Of a stretch of DNA of 24,476 nucleotides, positions 1 through 6,893 are shown piece by piece (position 1 is the stretch's first letter; every line of letters starts with the position of its first letter). The notes below the pieces were generated by a model that ran no database searches, had not been told where the DNA came from, and was given only the letters and a program-made list of their open reading frames with translations. The stretch spans positions 1 through 24,476 of the forward strand of contig JBIOHJ010000037.1 in NCBI GenBank assembly GCA_044448905.1. Direction: 5' to 3'. The position numbers and the translations under genes are program-made. The stretch comes from JBIOHJ01 sp044448905 (GTDB lineage Bacteria; Bacteroidota; Bacteroidia; AKYH767-A; OLB10).

Positions 1-255
1 GGTACCGACTCCTACGCATCAAATTGGAGTTTGTCAATTCTTGATGAAATGAAGTCCATTTCGGAACATGCTCCTGAAATTTCATTGCAAACATTATTGC
101 AGTGGGCAACTGTAAATGGCGCAGAATTCTTTGGAATACAAAATCAATTCGGAAGCATTGAGAAAAACAAGAAACCCGGAATTAATTTAATTGAAAATGT
201 TGATTTGGAAAACCTGAGATTAACTAAAAGAAGCAGTGTGAAAAAACTGGTTTGA
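1..255 (+). CDS. Amidohydrolase-family metallohydrolase, C-terminal fragment
   Basis: The frame is open from the first base, so the gene begins upstream and only its last 84 residues are visible. They start with GTDSYASN, which matches the late metal-binding motif (GTDSxASN, metal-ligand Asp) of amidohydrolases of the chlorohydrolase / aminodeoxyfutalosine-deaminase type. A helix (LQTLLQWATVNGAEFFG) and a short tail (GSIEKNKKPGINLIENVD) follow, typical of the C-terminal cap where the product of the composite beta domain is completed. The family performs zinc- or iron-dependent hydrolysis of C-N or C-Cl bonds in the cytoplasm. The substrate cannot be told from this fragment. The gene ends 11 bp from the end of the convergent DUF4468-like gene. 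Confidence 0.8.
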   Translation, partial: GTDSYASNWSLSILDEMKSISEHAPEISLQTLLQWATVNGAEFFGIQNQFGSIEKNKKPGINLIENVDLENLRLTKRSSVKKLV

Positions 256-266
256 ATTAATTTCAA

Positions 267-827
267 CTACCAATCTTTTTTTTCCTTCTTTGGTTTGTTG
301 GCAAGATTTTTTTCGAGATCGGCAAGAATTTCTTTTACCTTTTCATCGGTAGACTTAAGATAGTAGGCATATGATTTACTATACGAAGGCGAAGAAATAT
401 CCATCCAGCGTTCTATAGCGTAATATGAAAGTTGTTTCCAGTTCAATTGTGTGAGTTCATATTTATATTTAAAGTCTTTAAACAAAATAGTAAGCGTGTA
501 TTGAACAACACCAGCGTCCGTGGCAAAACCTTCTTTATCGGGTGGGTTTGAAATTTTAAAACGTGCTTTGCAAACAATTTTTCCTGCTTCCGGATTTTTC
601 TCCCGGATTACATCGGTAGGGTTTTTATAAAAAGTATTTGCCCAAAGCACTGCCCTTGCAAATATCTCATCACGCTTTGTTTCTTCAACAGTAACTACTT
701 TTTCGTAAGTAATTAATTTGGTTTCCTCGTTAACGGGAAACCGTGCTGACGAAGTTGGATTTTGCGCACCGGCAAATGAGGTAACTGCTAAAAATGCAAA
801 ACAATGAACAGCAATTTTTCTGATCAT
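267..827 (-). CDS. DUF4468-like secreted protein (TBP-like fold)
   Basis: This 186-residue protein starts with a signal peptide (MIRKIAVHCFAFLAVTSFAGA, probable cleavage before QNPTSS). The mature part resembles DUF4468 (TBP-like fold), which is common in Bacteroidota: the pattern is a residue run such as RDEIFARAVLWANTFYKNP, then AGKIVCKARF, then a beta-rich half including VVQYTLTILFKDFKYKYELTQLNW. The C-terminus is lysine-rich (KPKKEKKDW). No catalytic motif is visible and the family's function is unknown. It lacks a lipobox and a T9SS sorting domain, so a periplasmic location is inferred. It lies 76 bp downstream of the carboxypeptidase gene on the same strand and could be read from it, though the gap is large enough for its own promoter. 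Confidence 0.72.
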   Translation of the reverse strand: MIRKIAVHCFAFLAVTSFAGAQNPTSSARFPVNEETKLITYEKVVTVEETKRDEIFARAVLWANTFYKNPTDVIREKNPEAGKIVCKARFKISNPPDKEGFATDAGVVQYTLTILFKDFKYKYELTQLNWKQLSYYAIERWMDISSPSYSKSYAYYLKSTDEKVKEILADLEKNLANKPKKEKKDW

Positions 828-903
828 GATTTATTATTGTGGTTTTTAATTAATAAAATACTTCACTGATTTTACTTCGTCATCGCAGGGTTATAAGTCT
901 GCA

Positions 904-2394
904 TTATGAGTTAATTTTTATTTTCAGCTTGGTGCCTGGCTTCAAACTTCTTGAGTCCGTAATGTTATTTAATTTTTTTATTTGCTCAACGGTTATGCCG
1001 GTATATTTTTGAGAAATTTTCCACAACGTATCGCCAGGCTGAATAGTATGATATATAAAGCCTGTATTTGAAGCTGTGTCAACAAGTGCTGATTCTGCAT
1101 TTTCGGTTGATGAATTTACGGTGGAGTTTTCATTTGGATTTTCTTCGCCTGAATCATCCTGCTCCAATTGTTCTTCTCGGATAGCTACTTTCTTTTTCAC
1201 ATTCGTATAAACTAAAAGTTTTTGTCCTTTCAATATGCGGGTGGTACGCATATGGTTCCATTTTTTAACAGATGAAACTGAACAACCATAACGATCAGCC
1301 AGGCCCGATAACGTTTCGCCACCTTTTACATTGTGAATTTTTTTTGTGCGAACCCAAACCGTTTTATAAGAAATTGCATTGCCTGTGTCAGCAAATATTG
1401 TATCGGTTTCAACTTCTTTTTTACCGGGCGCAATGTTACCTGTAAGTCTGCCAATGCCAAGTTTTTCATAATAGTTGCTCATCATGTCGGCAACTATTTC
1501 GTTTCGCTCGTAAGTATTTCTTGCTCCCAGCACAATGCTTACCAAACGATGATCGGCTTTGCCCGATGTAGCTACCAGGCAAAACCGCGCGTTTTTTGTA
1601 TACCCCGTTTTCATGCCATCCACTTCGTTTTCATAATCAATAACCAAGCGGTTATGATTGCGGTAAATGCCAGAGGTTTTATTATTAGCAATGTCAGCAT
1701 AGCCTATTTTGGTAACGTTTAAAATTTCGGGATAGTTAAGAAGTTCTGTTGTGAGCAAAAGCAAATCGTAAGGTGTGGAGCTGTTATCAAGACTTCTCTT
1801 GCCTGATGGAAGACCTGAAGGTGTGGAGAAAAATGTATTGTTCATGTTGAGTTCGCGTGCGCGCACGTTCATGCGGCTCATGAAGTCATCTACCGTACCG
1901 TTAAGATGTTTTGCAATGGTGTTGCATGCTTCGTTATGCGATGCAATCATGGCGAGGCGGAACAAGGCATCGAGCGTATAGATTTCGTTAACGGTGTATT
2001 TAATTTTTTTGCGTTTTACTCTTTTTACCAATACGCGGGTCATTACGATTTCATCGTTCCAATCGGCATTGCAGGCATTGATATCTTCAATCACCAATAA
2101 GGCGACCATCATTTTTGTTAATGAAGCAATGGGATATGCATAGTGCAGGTCTTTTTCCCAAACTACTTTTTTTGTTTTGAAATCGAATAACAATCCGGCA
2201 CGCATGCCGTTTTCGTTTTGAACAATTCCATCAAGAGGCTCAACGGTAAAATGTTTTTCGTGAACTAAAGGCAGTGTGCATGTATCGGGAAGGTCGATGG
2301 AAGGCTGCGCAAATACATTCTGTGCAAACAGGATAAAGAAAATCCATATCCCGGGTACCCGGGATTGACTTTTGCTGTTTGTTATTTTACTCAT
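904..2394 (-). CDS. Serine-type D-Ala-D-Ala carboxypeptidase (PBP5-like, S11) with two LysM domains
   Basis: Periplasmic enzyme that removes the terminal D-alanine from peptidoglycan pentapeptides. Numbered from the ATG at 2394 (496 aa), it has a hydrophobic export segment (about residues 15-30, GIWIFFILFAQNVFAQ) and all three penicillin-binding signatures: SLTK (Ser91/Lys94), SHN (Ser152-Asn154) and KTG (262-264). Two LysM peptidoglycan-binding domains follow the catalytic part, one at about 353-397 and one at about 447-496, separated by a low-complexity acidic/Ser linker. A longer version would begin at a TTG at 2424, but the ATG gives a cleaner signal sequence, and a -7-like TATACTTG (2422-2429, minus) would sit just upstream of it. 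Twin LysM domains are more than classic DacA carries and suggest firm wall anchoring. The export segment is encoded across an 18-bp perfect palindrome (2348-2365). Confidence 0.92.
   Translation of the reverse strand: MSKITNSKSQSRVPGIWIFFILFAQNVFAQPSIDLPDTCTLPLVHEKHFTVEPLDGIVQNENGMRAGLLFDFKTKKVVWEKDLHYAYPIASLTKMMVALLVIEDINACNADWNDEIVMTRVLVKRVKRKKIKYTVNEIYTLDALFRLAMIASHNEACNTIAKHLNGTVDDFMSRMNVRARELNMNNTFFSTPSGLPSGKRSLDNSSTPYDLLLLTTELLNYPEILNVTKIGYADIANNKTSGIYRNHNRLVIDYENEVDGMKTGYTKNARFCLVATSGKADHRLVSIVLGARNTYERNEIVADMMSNYYEKLGIGRLTGNIAPGKKEVETDTIFADTGNAISYKTVWVRTKKIHNVKGGETLSGLADRYGCSVSSVKKWNHMRTTRILKGQKLLVYTNVKKKVAIREEQLEQDDSGEENPNENSTVNSSTENAESALVDTASNTGFIYHTIQPGDTLWKISQKYTGITVEQIKKLNNITDSRSLKPGTKLKIKINS
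2348..2365. repeat. 18-bp perfect GC-rich palindrome inside the carboxypeptidase signal region
   Basis: ATCCCGGGTACCCGGGAT is its own reverse complement and contains CCCGGG twice around GGTACC. It is read in frame as SRVPGI just before the hydrophobic export segment. A perfect, GC-rich palindrome in moderately AT-rich coding DNA is unusual. It may be a small dispersed palindromic repeat tolerated in a permissive region, or it may be chance. Confidence 0.7.
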
Positions 2395-2619
2395 TTGGCA
2401 AATATGATGAAACCAGTTTTGCAAGTATATATGAATTATTGTTTTTACCCGATGATGTTACCCGCTGCTTTTAACATTGCTTTGTTCATAAGGGTAACGG
2501 ATTTTTAACGGACATATTGTATACGATGAAATAAATAAAATGATTCATTAAAAATGGGGTGGATTATCCCAATATAGTGGGACTGGCAGTGTAAAAGGAA
2601 GCAAAAACAGATTATTATT

Positions 2620-3294
2620 TCATGAAGGTAAAATACCTGAGCGTAAAAGCGCCTCAGCCATAATAAGATCGGCTGGTTGGGTGATTTTGATATTGGTGGT
2701 TTCGCCTTCAATAAGATGTATGGGATGACCGATGGCTTCCACTACCGTGGCATCATCAGTAAAATTGTTTGCAATGGCTTTCTGATAGGCTTCATGAAGG
2801 ATGGCTGATGTAAAACATTGCGGGGTTTGCACCATCATCAATTCATCCCGGTTAACGGAATAATTTTTATTGCCTTCAACTTTGCGAATGGAACTGCCAA
2901 CCGGAATTATCGGTACTGCATTTTGCTTTTCATCAGCCGTTAAAAATATTTTTTCGATTAATGAACGGCTTACTAACGGGCGCACTCCATCATGAATGGC
3001 AATAAGGCTGTTGTTTTTTATTTCGGCAAGCGCGTTGCGTACGGATTGTGTGCGGGTATCGCCACCGGCAACGATGCGGTGAATGACCGGGAAAATAAAT
3101 TTATTGCATTGTTCTTTCCAGTAATCAATAAAGGCTTCGGGGAGGACCACAATAATATCGCCACCTGCGATTGCAAATTTTTCGATGGTTTGCATCAGCA
3201 TCGGTCGGCCGTTAAGCAAATGAAACTGTTTAGGAATTTTATTTCCAAAACGGTTACCGGTACCCGCGGCTACAATAATTGAATAACGATTCAA
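2620..3294 (-). CDS. ispD: 2-C-methyl-D-erythritol 4-phosphate cytidylyltransferase
   Basis: Third step of the non-mevalonate (MEP) isoprenoid pathway: transfers CMP from CTP to 2-C-methyl-D-erythritol 4-phosphate in the cytoplasm. At 224 residues it is normal for IspD. The nucleotide-binding loop AAGTGNRFGNKIPKQ (9-23) has the conserved Gly, Arg14 and Lys22. Other family motifs are GGDTRTQSV (77-85), HDGVRPLV (101-108), QTPQ (156-159), TDDATVVE (179-186) and the closing NIKITQPADL (201-210). It starts 12 bp after the queA stop, so the two genes are almost certainly one transcript. The 195 bp beyond its stop hold no gene that I can support. Confidence 0.97.
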   Translation of the reverse strand: MNRYSIIVAAGTGNRFGNKIPKQFHLLNGRPMLMQTIEKFAIAGGDIIVVLPEAFIDYWKEQCNKFIFPVIHRIVAGGDTRTQSVRNALAEIKNNSLIAIHDGVRPLVSRSLIEKIFLTADEKQNAVPIIPVGSSIRKVEGNKNYSVNRDELMMVQTPQCFTSAILHEAYQKAIANNFTDDATVVEAIGHPIHLIEGETTNIKITQPADLIMAEALLRSGILPS

Positions 3295-3306
3295 GTAAAC
3301 TGCAAA

Positions 3307-4356
3307 CTAAATTATCAGCATGGCATCGCCATAGCTGAAGAATTTGTATTTTTCTTTAATAGCTACTTTGTAGGCGTGCATGATGTTGTTGAATCCGCCA
3401 AAAGCGCATGCCATCATAAGCAGGGTTGATTCGGGCATGTGGAAATTGGTAATCATAGCGGTGGCAACGTTGAAATCGTAAGGCGGAAAAATAAATTTGT
3501 TGGTCCAGCCGCTGGCGGGTTTCAATTCGCCTGTGGTTGTTACGGCTGTTTCAACCGCACGCATGGCGGTGGTGCCCACTACGCAAATTTGTTTGCGGTT
3601 TGCTTTGGCTTTGTTTACGATGTCAACGGCTTGCTGGTTGATGTCGAATTGTTCGGAATCCATTTTGTGCTTAGTAAGGTCTTCTACTTCAACGGCACGG
3701 AAAGTTCCCAGCCCAACGTGCAGGGTTACTTCGGCAAAGTTGCAGCCTTTCAGCTCGAGGCGTTTGAGCAGCTCGCGGCTAAAGTGGAGCCCGGCAGTGG
3801 GCGCGGCAACTGCTCCTTCGTGTTTTGCGAATACGGTTTGGTAACGGTCTTTGTCGGCTGGTTCGGCTTTGCGCTTTATGTATTTGGGAAGCGGTGTGTG
3901 CCCGAGCTGTTCGATAATATCGCGAAAATCTTTCGAAGTGCCTTCGTACAGGAAGCGTAATGTTCTTCCACGCGAAGTGGTATTATCAATTACTTCGGCT
4001 ACGAGCAGTTCGTTTTCACCAAAATAAAGCTTGTTGCCGATGCGGATTTTACGCGCAGGGTCAACCAGCACGTCCCACAGCTTGCTTTCGGGATTCAGCT
4101 CGCGCAATAAAAATACTTCGATGCGGGCACCGGTTTTTTCTTTGTTCCCGTAAAGGCGTGCCGGAAAAACTTTGGTGTTGTTTACTATGAAAACATCGCC
4201 ATCGTCAAAGTAATTGAGGATGTCTTTAAATACTTTATGCTCGATTTGCCCGGTTTTGCGGTTGATGAGCATGAGGCGGCTTTCATCGCGGTTGGGGGCG
4301 GGATAGGTGGCAAGAAGGTTTTCGTTGAAATGGAATTTGAATTGTGATAGTTTCAT
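3307..4356 (-). CDS. queA: S-adenosylmethionine:tRNA ribosyltransferase-isomerase
   Basis: Makes epoxyqueuosine in tRNA by moving and isomerising the ribosyl group of S-adenosylmethionine onto 7-aminomethyl-7-deazaguanine at the wobble position. The 349-residue length is standard. Family signatures are seen in order: VNNTKVFPARLYG near the N-terminus, LGHTPLPKYIKR and DRYQTVFAKHEGAVAAPTAG in the middle, HVGLGTFRAVEVEDLTKHKM, GTTAMRAVET, and NFHMPESTLLMM with FFSYGDAMLI at the end. It is the first gene of a minus-strand pair with ispD. The leader is about 100 bp and a TATATTTG -7-like box lies at 4460-4467. No other queuosine genes are in the window. Confidence 0.97.
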   Translation of the reverse strand: MKLSQFKFHFNENLLATYPAPNRDESRLMLINRKTGQIEHKVFKDILNYFDDGDVFIVNNTKVFPARLYGNKEKTGARIEVFLLRELNPESKLWDVLVDPARKIRIGNKLYFGENELLVAEVIDNTTSRGRTLRFLYEGTSKDFRDIIEQLGHTPLPKYIKRKAEPADKDRYQTVFAKHEGAVAAPTAGLHFSRELLKRLELKGCNFAEVTLHVGLGTFRAVEVEDLTKHKMDSEQFDINQQAVDIVNKAKANRKQICVVGTTAMRAVETAVTTTGELKPASGWTNKFIFPPYDFNVATAMITNFHMPESTLLMMACAFGGFNNIMHAYKVAIKEKYKFFSYGDAMLII

Positions 4357-4459
4357 AAAACTTACGGGTTTTTAGATTAAGGCGGGAAGATGTCCGTGAG
4401 CTGACGGATGCCCTGTGTGAAGATGAGAGGATAAGATAGGAATAGGTTTAACGGGGGTG

Positions 4460-4467
4460 CAAATATA
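4460..4467 (-). promoter_or_regulatory. Putative -7 promoter box for queA-ispD
   Basis: On the minus strand this reads TATATTTG, a full match to the Bacteroidota -7 consensus TAnnTTTG, about 104 nt upstream of the queA start. No clear TTTG -33 element is found at the expected distance, so the call rests on the -7 box and its position. Confidence 0.4.
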
Positions 4468-4518
4468 ATACGCAAAATAGCGTTTGTTACTTTCAGGTTA
4501 AAATATTGTTAGTTTTTA

Positions 4519-4551
4519 TTTGGAAATTTCATTTTATGTTCTTTACTTCGG
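4519..4551 (+). promoter_or_regulatory. Possible promoter of the duplicated-domain gene
   Basis: A TTTG (4519-4522) is followed after 21 nt by TACTTCGG (4544-4551), an imperfect -7 box, about 50 nt before the ATG at 4603. Spacing fits the Bacteroidota pattern. The -7 sequence deviates from TAnnTTTG. Confidence 0.33.
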
Positions 4552-4602
4552 GTCACCAAATTAATTGGTTTTTCAATGTTTAACCCTTAAACACCAAACA
4601 AA

Positions 4603-5544
4603 ATGGCACGTTTAATTATTCCTTCCGAATTTATTTTAAAAACAAATTTGTTTGCGCTTATGAAAGCCAAACATACTGCCGATGGCGCTGGCAGCATTCT
4701 AACGCCTTACTTAACCGAAAACGGCATTAACCTGGTTTCCGATGAAACACGGGTAACCGATGCGAAAACCGCGAACACCGATTTTGAAACGTTTGCCCGC
4801 GATGCCGAAAAACTGTTTAAAGAGCGCAACCGCCTGTTTGCGCCTGTTATGAAGCAGCACCGCAAGTGCGTGCAGTTTCTGAAATCGCTTTTCAAAAACA
4901 ATATTGGCAAGCTGGGCGACTGGGGCGTAACGGTTAACGGTAAAAAAATTGTGTATCCCGTAAAGGTTGAAGACCAGATTGCGGCTGTTGTCACTTTTAT
5001 TGACAAGCACCTCAGCTTTCCTGCGGGTACAAGTCCGTTAGAAGGCTTTTTAACTGGCAATCCCGAAATAAATTTAACCACCAATAAAGCGAACACCCTA
5101 ACCGCCAAAACCAATCATGGCGATGCCACGCAGCTTAATATAGATAAAGAAACCAAACGCGTTGAGCGCGATGCGCTGATGGAGCCCATTACCGGACATT
5201 TAACCGGCATAGGCGCATATATTGTTGATTATTTTCCGGCAAACCCCAACAAGGCAGGCGACTGGGGCTATACGGTTGATAATTCGCCACAGGGAACCAA
5301 AGTGCGCGTTGGTTTTGTAAACATAGGCTCGGCTAAGGTGCTAAACAACCTTGCTATCGAAGGCGTTTTGATAAACAACAGTGAGTTTGATATTGAAATT
5401 TTCAAAGGAAAAGTTGTTTCGGGTACTCCTGTTATCCTTCAGCCGGGTAAGCCATTTTTAGTTGTGAAGGGATATGGAACTGCTACCGTAAGAAACCCAA
5501 ATGGCGAAAAGAAAGCGTTCTACCAGGGAGTGTTTAATCCTTAA
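4603..5544 (+). CDS. Protein of unknown function with an internally duplicated helical domain
   Basis: I do not recognise a named family. The 313-residue protein has no signal peptide or membrane segment. It contains two related units. The first, about residues 18-115, runs from KAKHTADGAGSILTPYLTEN to GDWGVTV. The second, about 125-230, runs from AGTSPLEGFLTGN to GDWGYTV. Both contain the pattern G-x-S-x-L then F/Y-L-T-x-N, then INL, a helical stretch with AKT and ER(D/N)xL, and a closing GDWGxTV. A beta-rich tail (about 231-313, ending FYQGVFNP) follows. The ATG at 4603 is preceded by a 50-nt leader with a candidate promoter. An array with a 21-bp period begins within 5 bp of the stop codon. 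Function unknown; a structural or binding role is only a guess. Confidence 0.85.
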   Translation: MARLIIPSEFILKTNLFALMKAKHTADGAGSILTPYLTENGINLVSDETRVTDAKTANTDFETFARDAEKLFKERNRLFAPVMKQHRKCVQFLKSLFKNNIGKLGDWGVTVNGKKIVYPVKVEDQIAAVVTFIDKHLSFPAGTSPLEGFLTGNPEINLTTNKANTLTAKTNHGDATQLNIDKETKRVERDALMEPITGHLTGIGAYIVDYFPANPNKAGDWGYTVDNSPQGTKVRVGFVNIGSAKVLNNLAIEGVLINNSEFDIEIFKGKVVSGTPVILQPGKPFLVVKGYGTATVRNPNGEKKAFYQGVFNP

Positions 5545-5548
5545 AACA

Positions 5549-5737
5549 CGATGAAAAACCGGCTATTAACGCCACAAAACATGTATTAGTTGCCGGTAAG
5601 TGTATATTTACTGCCACAAAACAAAAACTTGCTGCCATAAAACAGGAGTTTGTTGCCAGAAATCGAATATTCGTTGCCACAAAACAGATGCTTATTGCCA
5701 TTAAATTAGTTATTATTGTCAGCTAAAAAGTAATTAT
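5549..5737. repeat. Intergenic tandem array, exact 21-bp period (about 9 units)
   Basis: The core GCC (GTC in the last copy) falls at 5571, 5592, 5613, 5634, 5655, 5676, 5697 and 5718, always exactly 21 bp apart. A weaker unit without GCC precedes these (about 5550-5569). The first half of each unit is fairly constant (TGCCACAAAACA and variants), while the second half varies but usually ends TT or TTAT. The array fills most of the 265-bp gap between the duplicated-domain gene and the next T9SS gene. Stop codons occur, so it is not a simple coding repeat. There is no spacer/repeat division as in CRISPR. Confidence 0.88.
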
Positions 5738-5809
5738 TTTAAGAAAAATCATTGTTTTTTAGCATTATTTAACCACTTTTAACTATAAAATGATAAAATT
5801 TATGATAAA

Positions 5810-6748
5810 ATGATTAAAAAATTACTCATAATTGGTGTTTTATTAAACAATTTTACCTTAAAAGGGCAAAATATGGTGCCGAATGGGGGGTTTGAGGATA
5901 CACTCATGTGCCCAACTAGCATGAGCCAAATAGATTACTGTTTATTTTGGACTAATCCTTGCCTGCCACCTTACAACTCAGGCACTGGAGGTAGTGGTTC
6001 ATCTGATTATTTTAATGCTTGTTCTGAATCAACTAATGTTGATATCCCATTTACTGCATGGGGTTACCAATTTGCTCATTCCGGAAACGGTTATGCAGGT
6101 TTATATGCATACACTAGTGTAGATATTTTTAGAGAATACATTGAAGTAACTCTTAATTCACCTTTAATTTCAAACAATTGTTATCATTTAGAAATACATG
6201 TTAATCTTGCAAATGCCAGCGGGTTAACGACCGACACAATAGGTATTTACTTTTCAGATTCACTAATTACAGGATTTCATACACATGATACTTTACCTTT
6301 CGTTCCTCAGTTAAAGTTGAATTCAGGTTTTATAACAGACACTTTAAATTGGACGTTATTAAGCGGTAACTATTTTGCAACGGGCGGTGAAAGCTATATG
6401 ACTATCGGAAATTTCAATAGTAATGCTAACACTAATTTATCACCCGGATGGGGTATAATTTATTTTTTCATTGATGATGTTTCCCTCACAGATATAACCG
6501 GCATAAACGAACACAACCCCCAAACCGAAATAATCATTTATCCCAACCCGGCAGGAGAAGAATTGAATGTTCAATGTTCAATGTTCAATGTTCAAGAAAA
6601 AGAAATAAAAATTTATGATGTGATGGGAAAAGAAGTTTTAAAATCCGAAATCAATTTTCAATCTTCAACATTCAATATTCAATCTCTAAAAAGCGGAATG
6701 TATTTTATAGAAATAAACGGGGTGAGAAAAAAGTTTGTGAAGAAATAG
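5810..6748 (+). CDS. Secreted T9SS cargo protein with type A sorting domain
   Basis: This 312-residue protein starts with a signal peptide (MIKKLLIIGVLLNNFTLKGQ). The mature N-terminus is NMVPNGGFEDT, and the rest of the body is beta-rich with an EYIEVTLNSPL segment and a FIDDVSL strand near its end. That arrangement (NGGFED start, IDDVSL end) is typical of galactose-binding/jelly-roll modules in Bacteroidota surface proteins, so glycan or surface binding is plausible but unproven. The C-terminal sorting domain starts at IIYPNPAGEE (about 242) and runs through IKIYDVMGKEVL to the basic end VRKKFVKK. Two 7-bp tandem repeats are embedded in the sorting domain (6566-6593 and 6657-6684), giving the odd peptide LNVQCSMFNVQ. 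It converges on the 815-residue gene. Confidence 0.9.
   Translation: MIKKLLIIGVLLNNFTLKGQNMVPNGGFEDTLMCPTSMSQIDYCLFWTNPCLPPYNSGTGGSGSSDYFNACSESTNVDIPFTAWGYQFAHSGNGYAGLYAYTSVDIFREYIEVTLNSPLISNNCYHLEIHVNLANASGLTTDTIGIYFSDSLITGFHTHDTLPFVPQLKLNSGFITDTLNWTLLSGNYFATGGESYMTIGNFNSNANTNLSPGWGIIYFFIDDVSLTDITGINEHNPQTEIIIYPNPAGEELNVQCSMFNVQEKEIKIYDVMGKEVLKSEINFQSSTFNIQSLKSGMYFIEINGVRKKFVKK
6566..6593. repeat. Heptanucleotide tandem repeat (AATGTTC x4) in a T9SS sorting domain
   Basis: Four perfect copies of AATGTTC. Because 7 is not a multiple of 3 the copies are read in successive frames, giving NVQCSMFNVQ. They sit just after the PNPAGEE motif of the 312-residue protein, the same place where the 815-residue protein has another heptamer repeat. 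Confidence 0.95.
6657..6684. repeat. Imperfect heptanucleotide repeat (TTCAATC-like x4)
   Basis: Four units, TTCAATC, TTCAACA, TTCAATA and TTCAATC, lie directly after the conserved core of the sorting domain and encode part of FQSSTFNIQS. The counterpart in the 815-residue gene is 6970-7004. Confidence 0.85.
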
Positions 6749-6750
6749 TT

Positions 6751-6809
6751 GCCACTAATTTCACCAATTTACACTAATTGATTTCGTGTTAATTTGTGTA
6801 ATTCGTGGC
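6751..6809. repeat. 24-bp imperfect inverted repeat (hairpin-forming element)
   Basis: The left arm 6751-6774 (GCCACTAATTTCACC...) pairs with the right arm 6786-6809 (...GTGTAATTCGTGGC) at 20 of 24 positions around an 11-nt loop. It starts 2 bp after the stop of the 312-residue gene and is followed by seven A residues, so it could form a 3' hairpin for that transcript. The arms are built of short AATT/CAC-type sub-repeats. It looks like a small dispersed repeat rather than a classical terminator. Confidence 0.7.
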
Positions 6810-6840
6810 TAAAAAAATTTGTGAAAGCATTAAGGTGAAA

Positions 6841-6880
6841 TAAAAAATCCCCCGCCTCTGTTCGGAAGCGGGGGAAACCT
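6841..6880 (-). terminator. Rho-independent terminator of the 815-residue gene
   Basis: A strong stem pairs CCCCCGC (6849-6855) with GCGGGGG (6868-6874) and can be extended inward by about three weaker pairs. Read on the minus strand, it is followed by a T-rich run (ATTTTTTATTT). It lies about 20 bp after the stop codon of the minus-strand 815-residue gene. On the plus strand the following bases are AAACC, so it fits the minus-strand gene best but may also block read-through the other way. Confidence 0.85.
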
Positions 6881-6893
6881 TATAATCGAAAAA

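Noticed and set aside
1..6. GGTACC at the first base and again within the palindrome at 2348-2365, suggesting cloning-linker sequence
   Set aside because: The first occurrence is in frame in a conserved amidohydrolase motif (GTDS) and the second is in a continuous coding frame, so no vector joint is needed to explain them.
1333..1722. A 129-codon plus-strand frame opposite the carboxypeptidase
   Set aside because: Wholly antisense to a gene with all catalytic motifs intact; composition rich in Cys, Asn and Phe without domains.
2505..2711. A 68-codon minus-strand frame overlapping the end of ispD
   Set aside because: It begins inside ispD in another frame and has no recognisable domain; ispD is certain.
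3439..3960. A long plus-strand frame of 173 codons opposite queA
   Set aside because: It lies wholly antisense to the well-supported queA gene and its product (Gly/Cys/Phe-rich) looks like a reverse-strand artefact.
5549..5737. CRISPR array
   Set aside because: The period is 21 bp with no 23-47-bp repeat alternating with unique spacers, and no cas genes are present. The same holds for 18661-18877.
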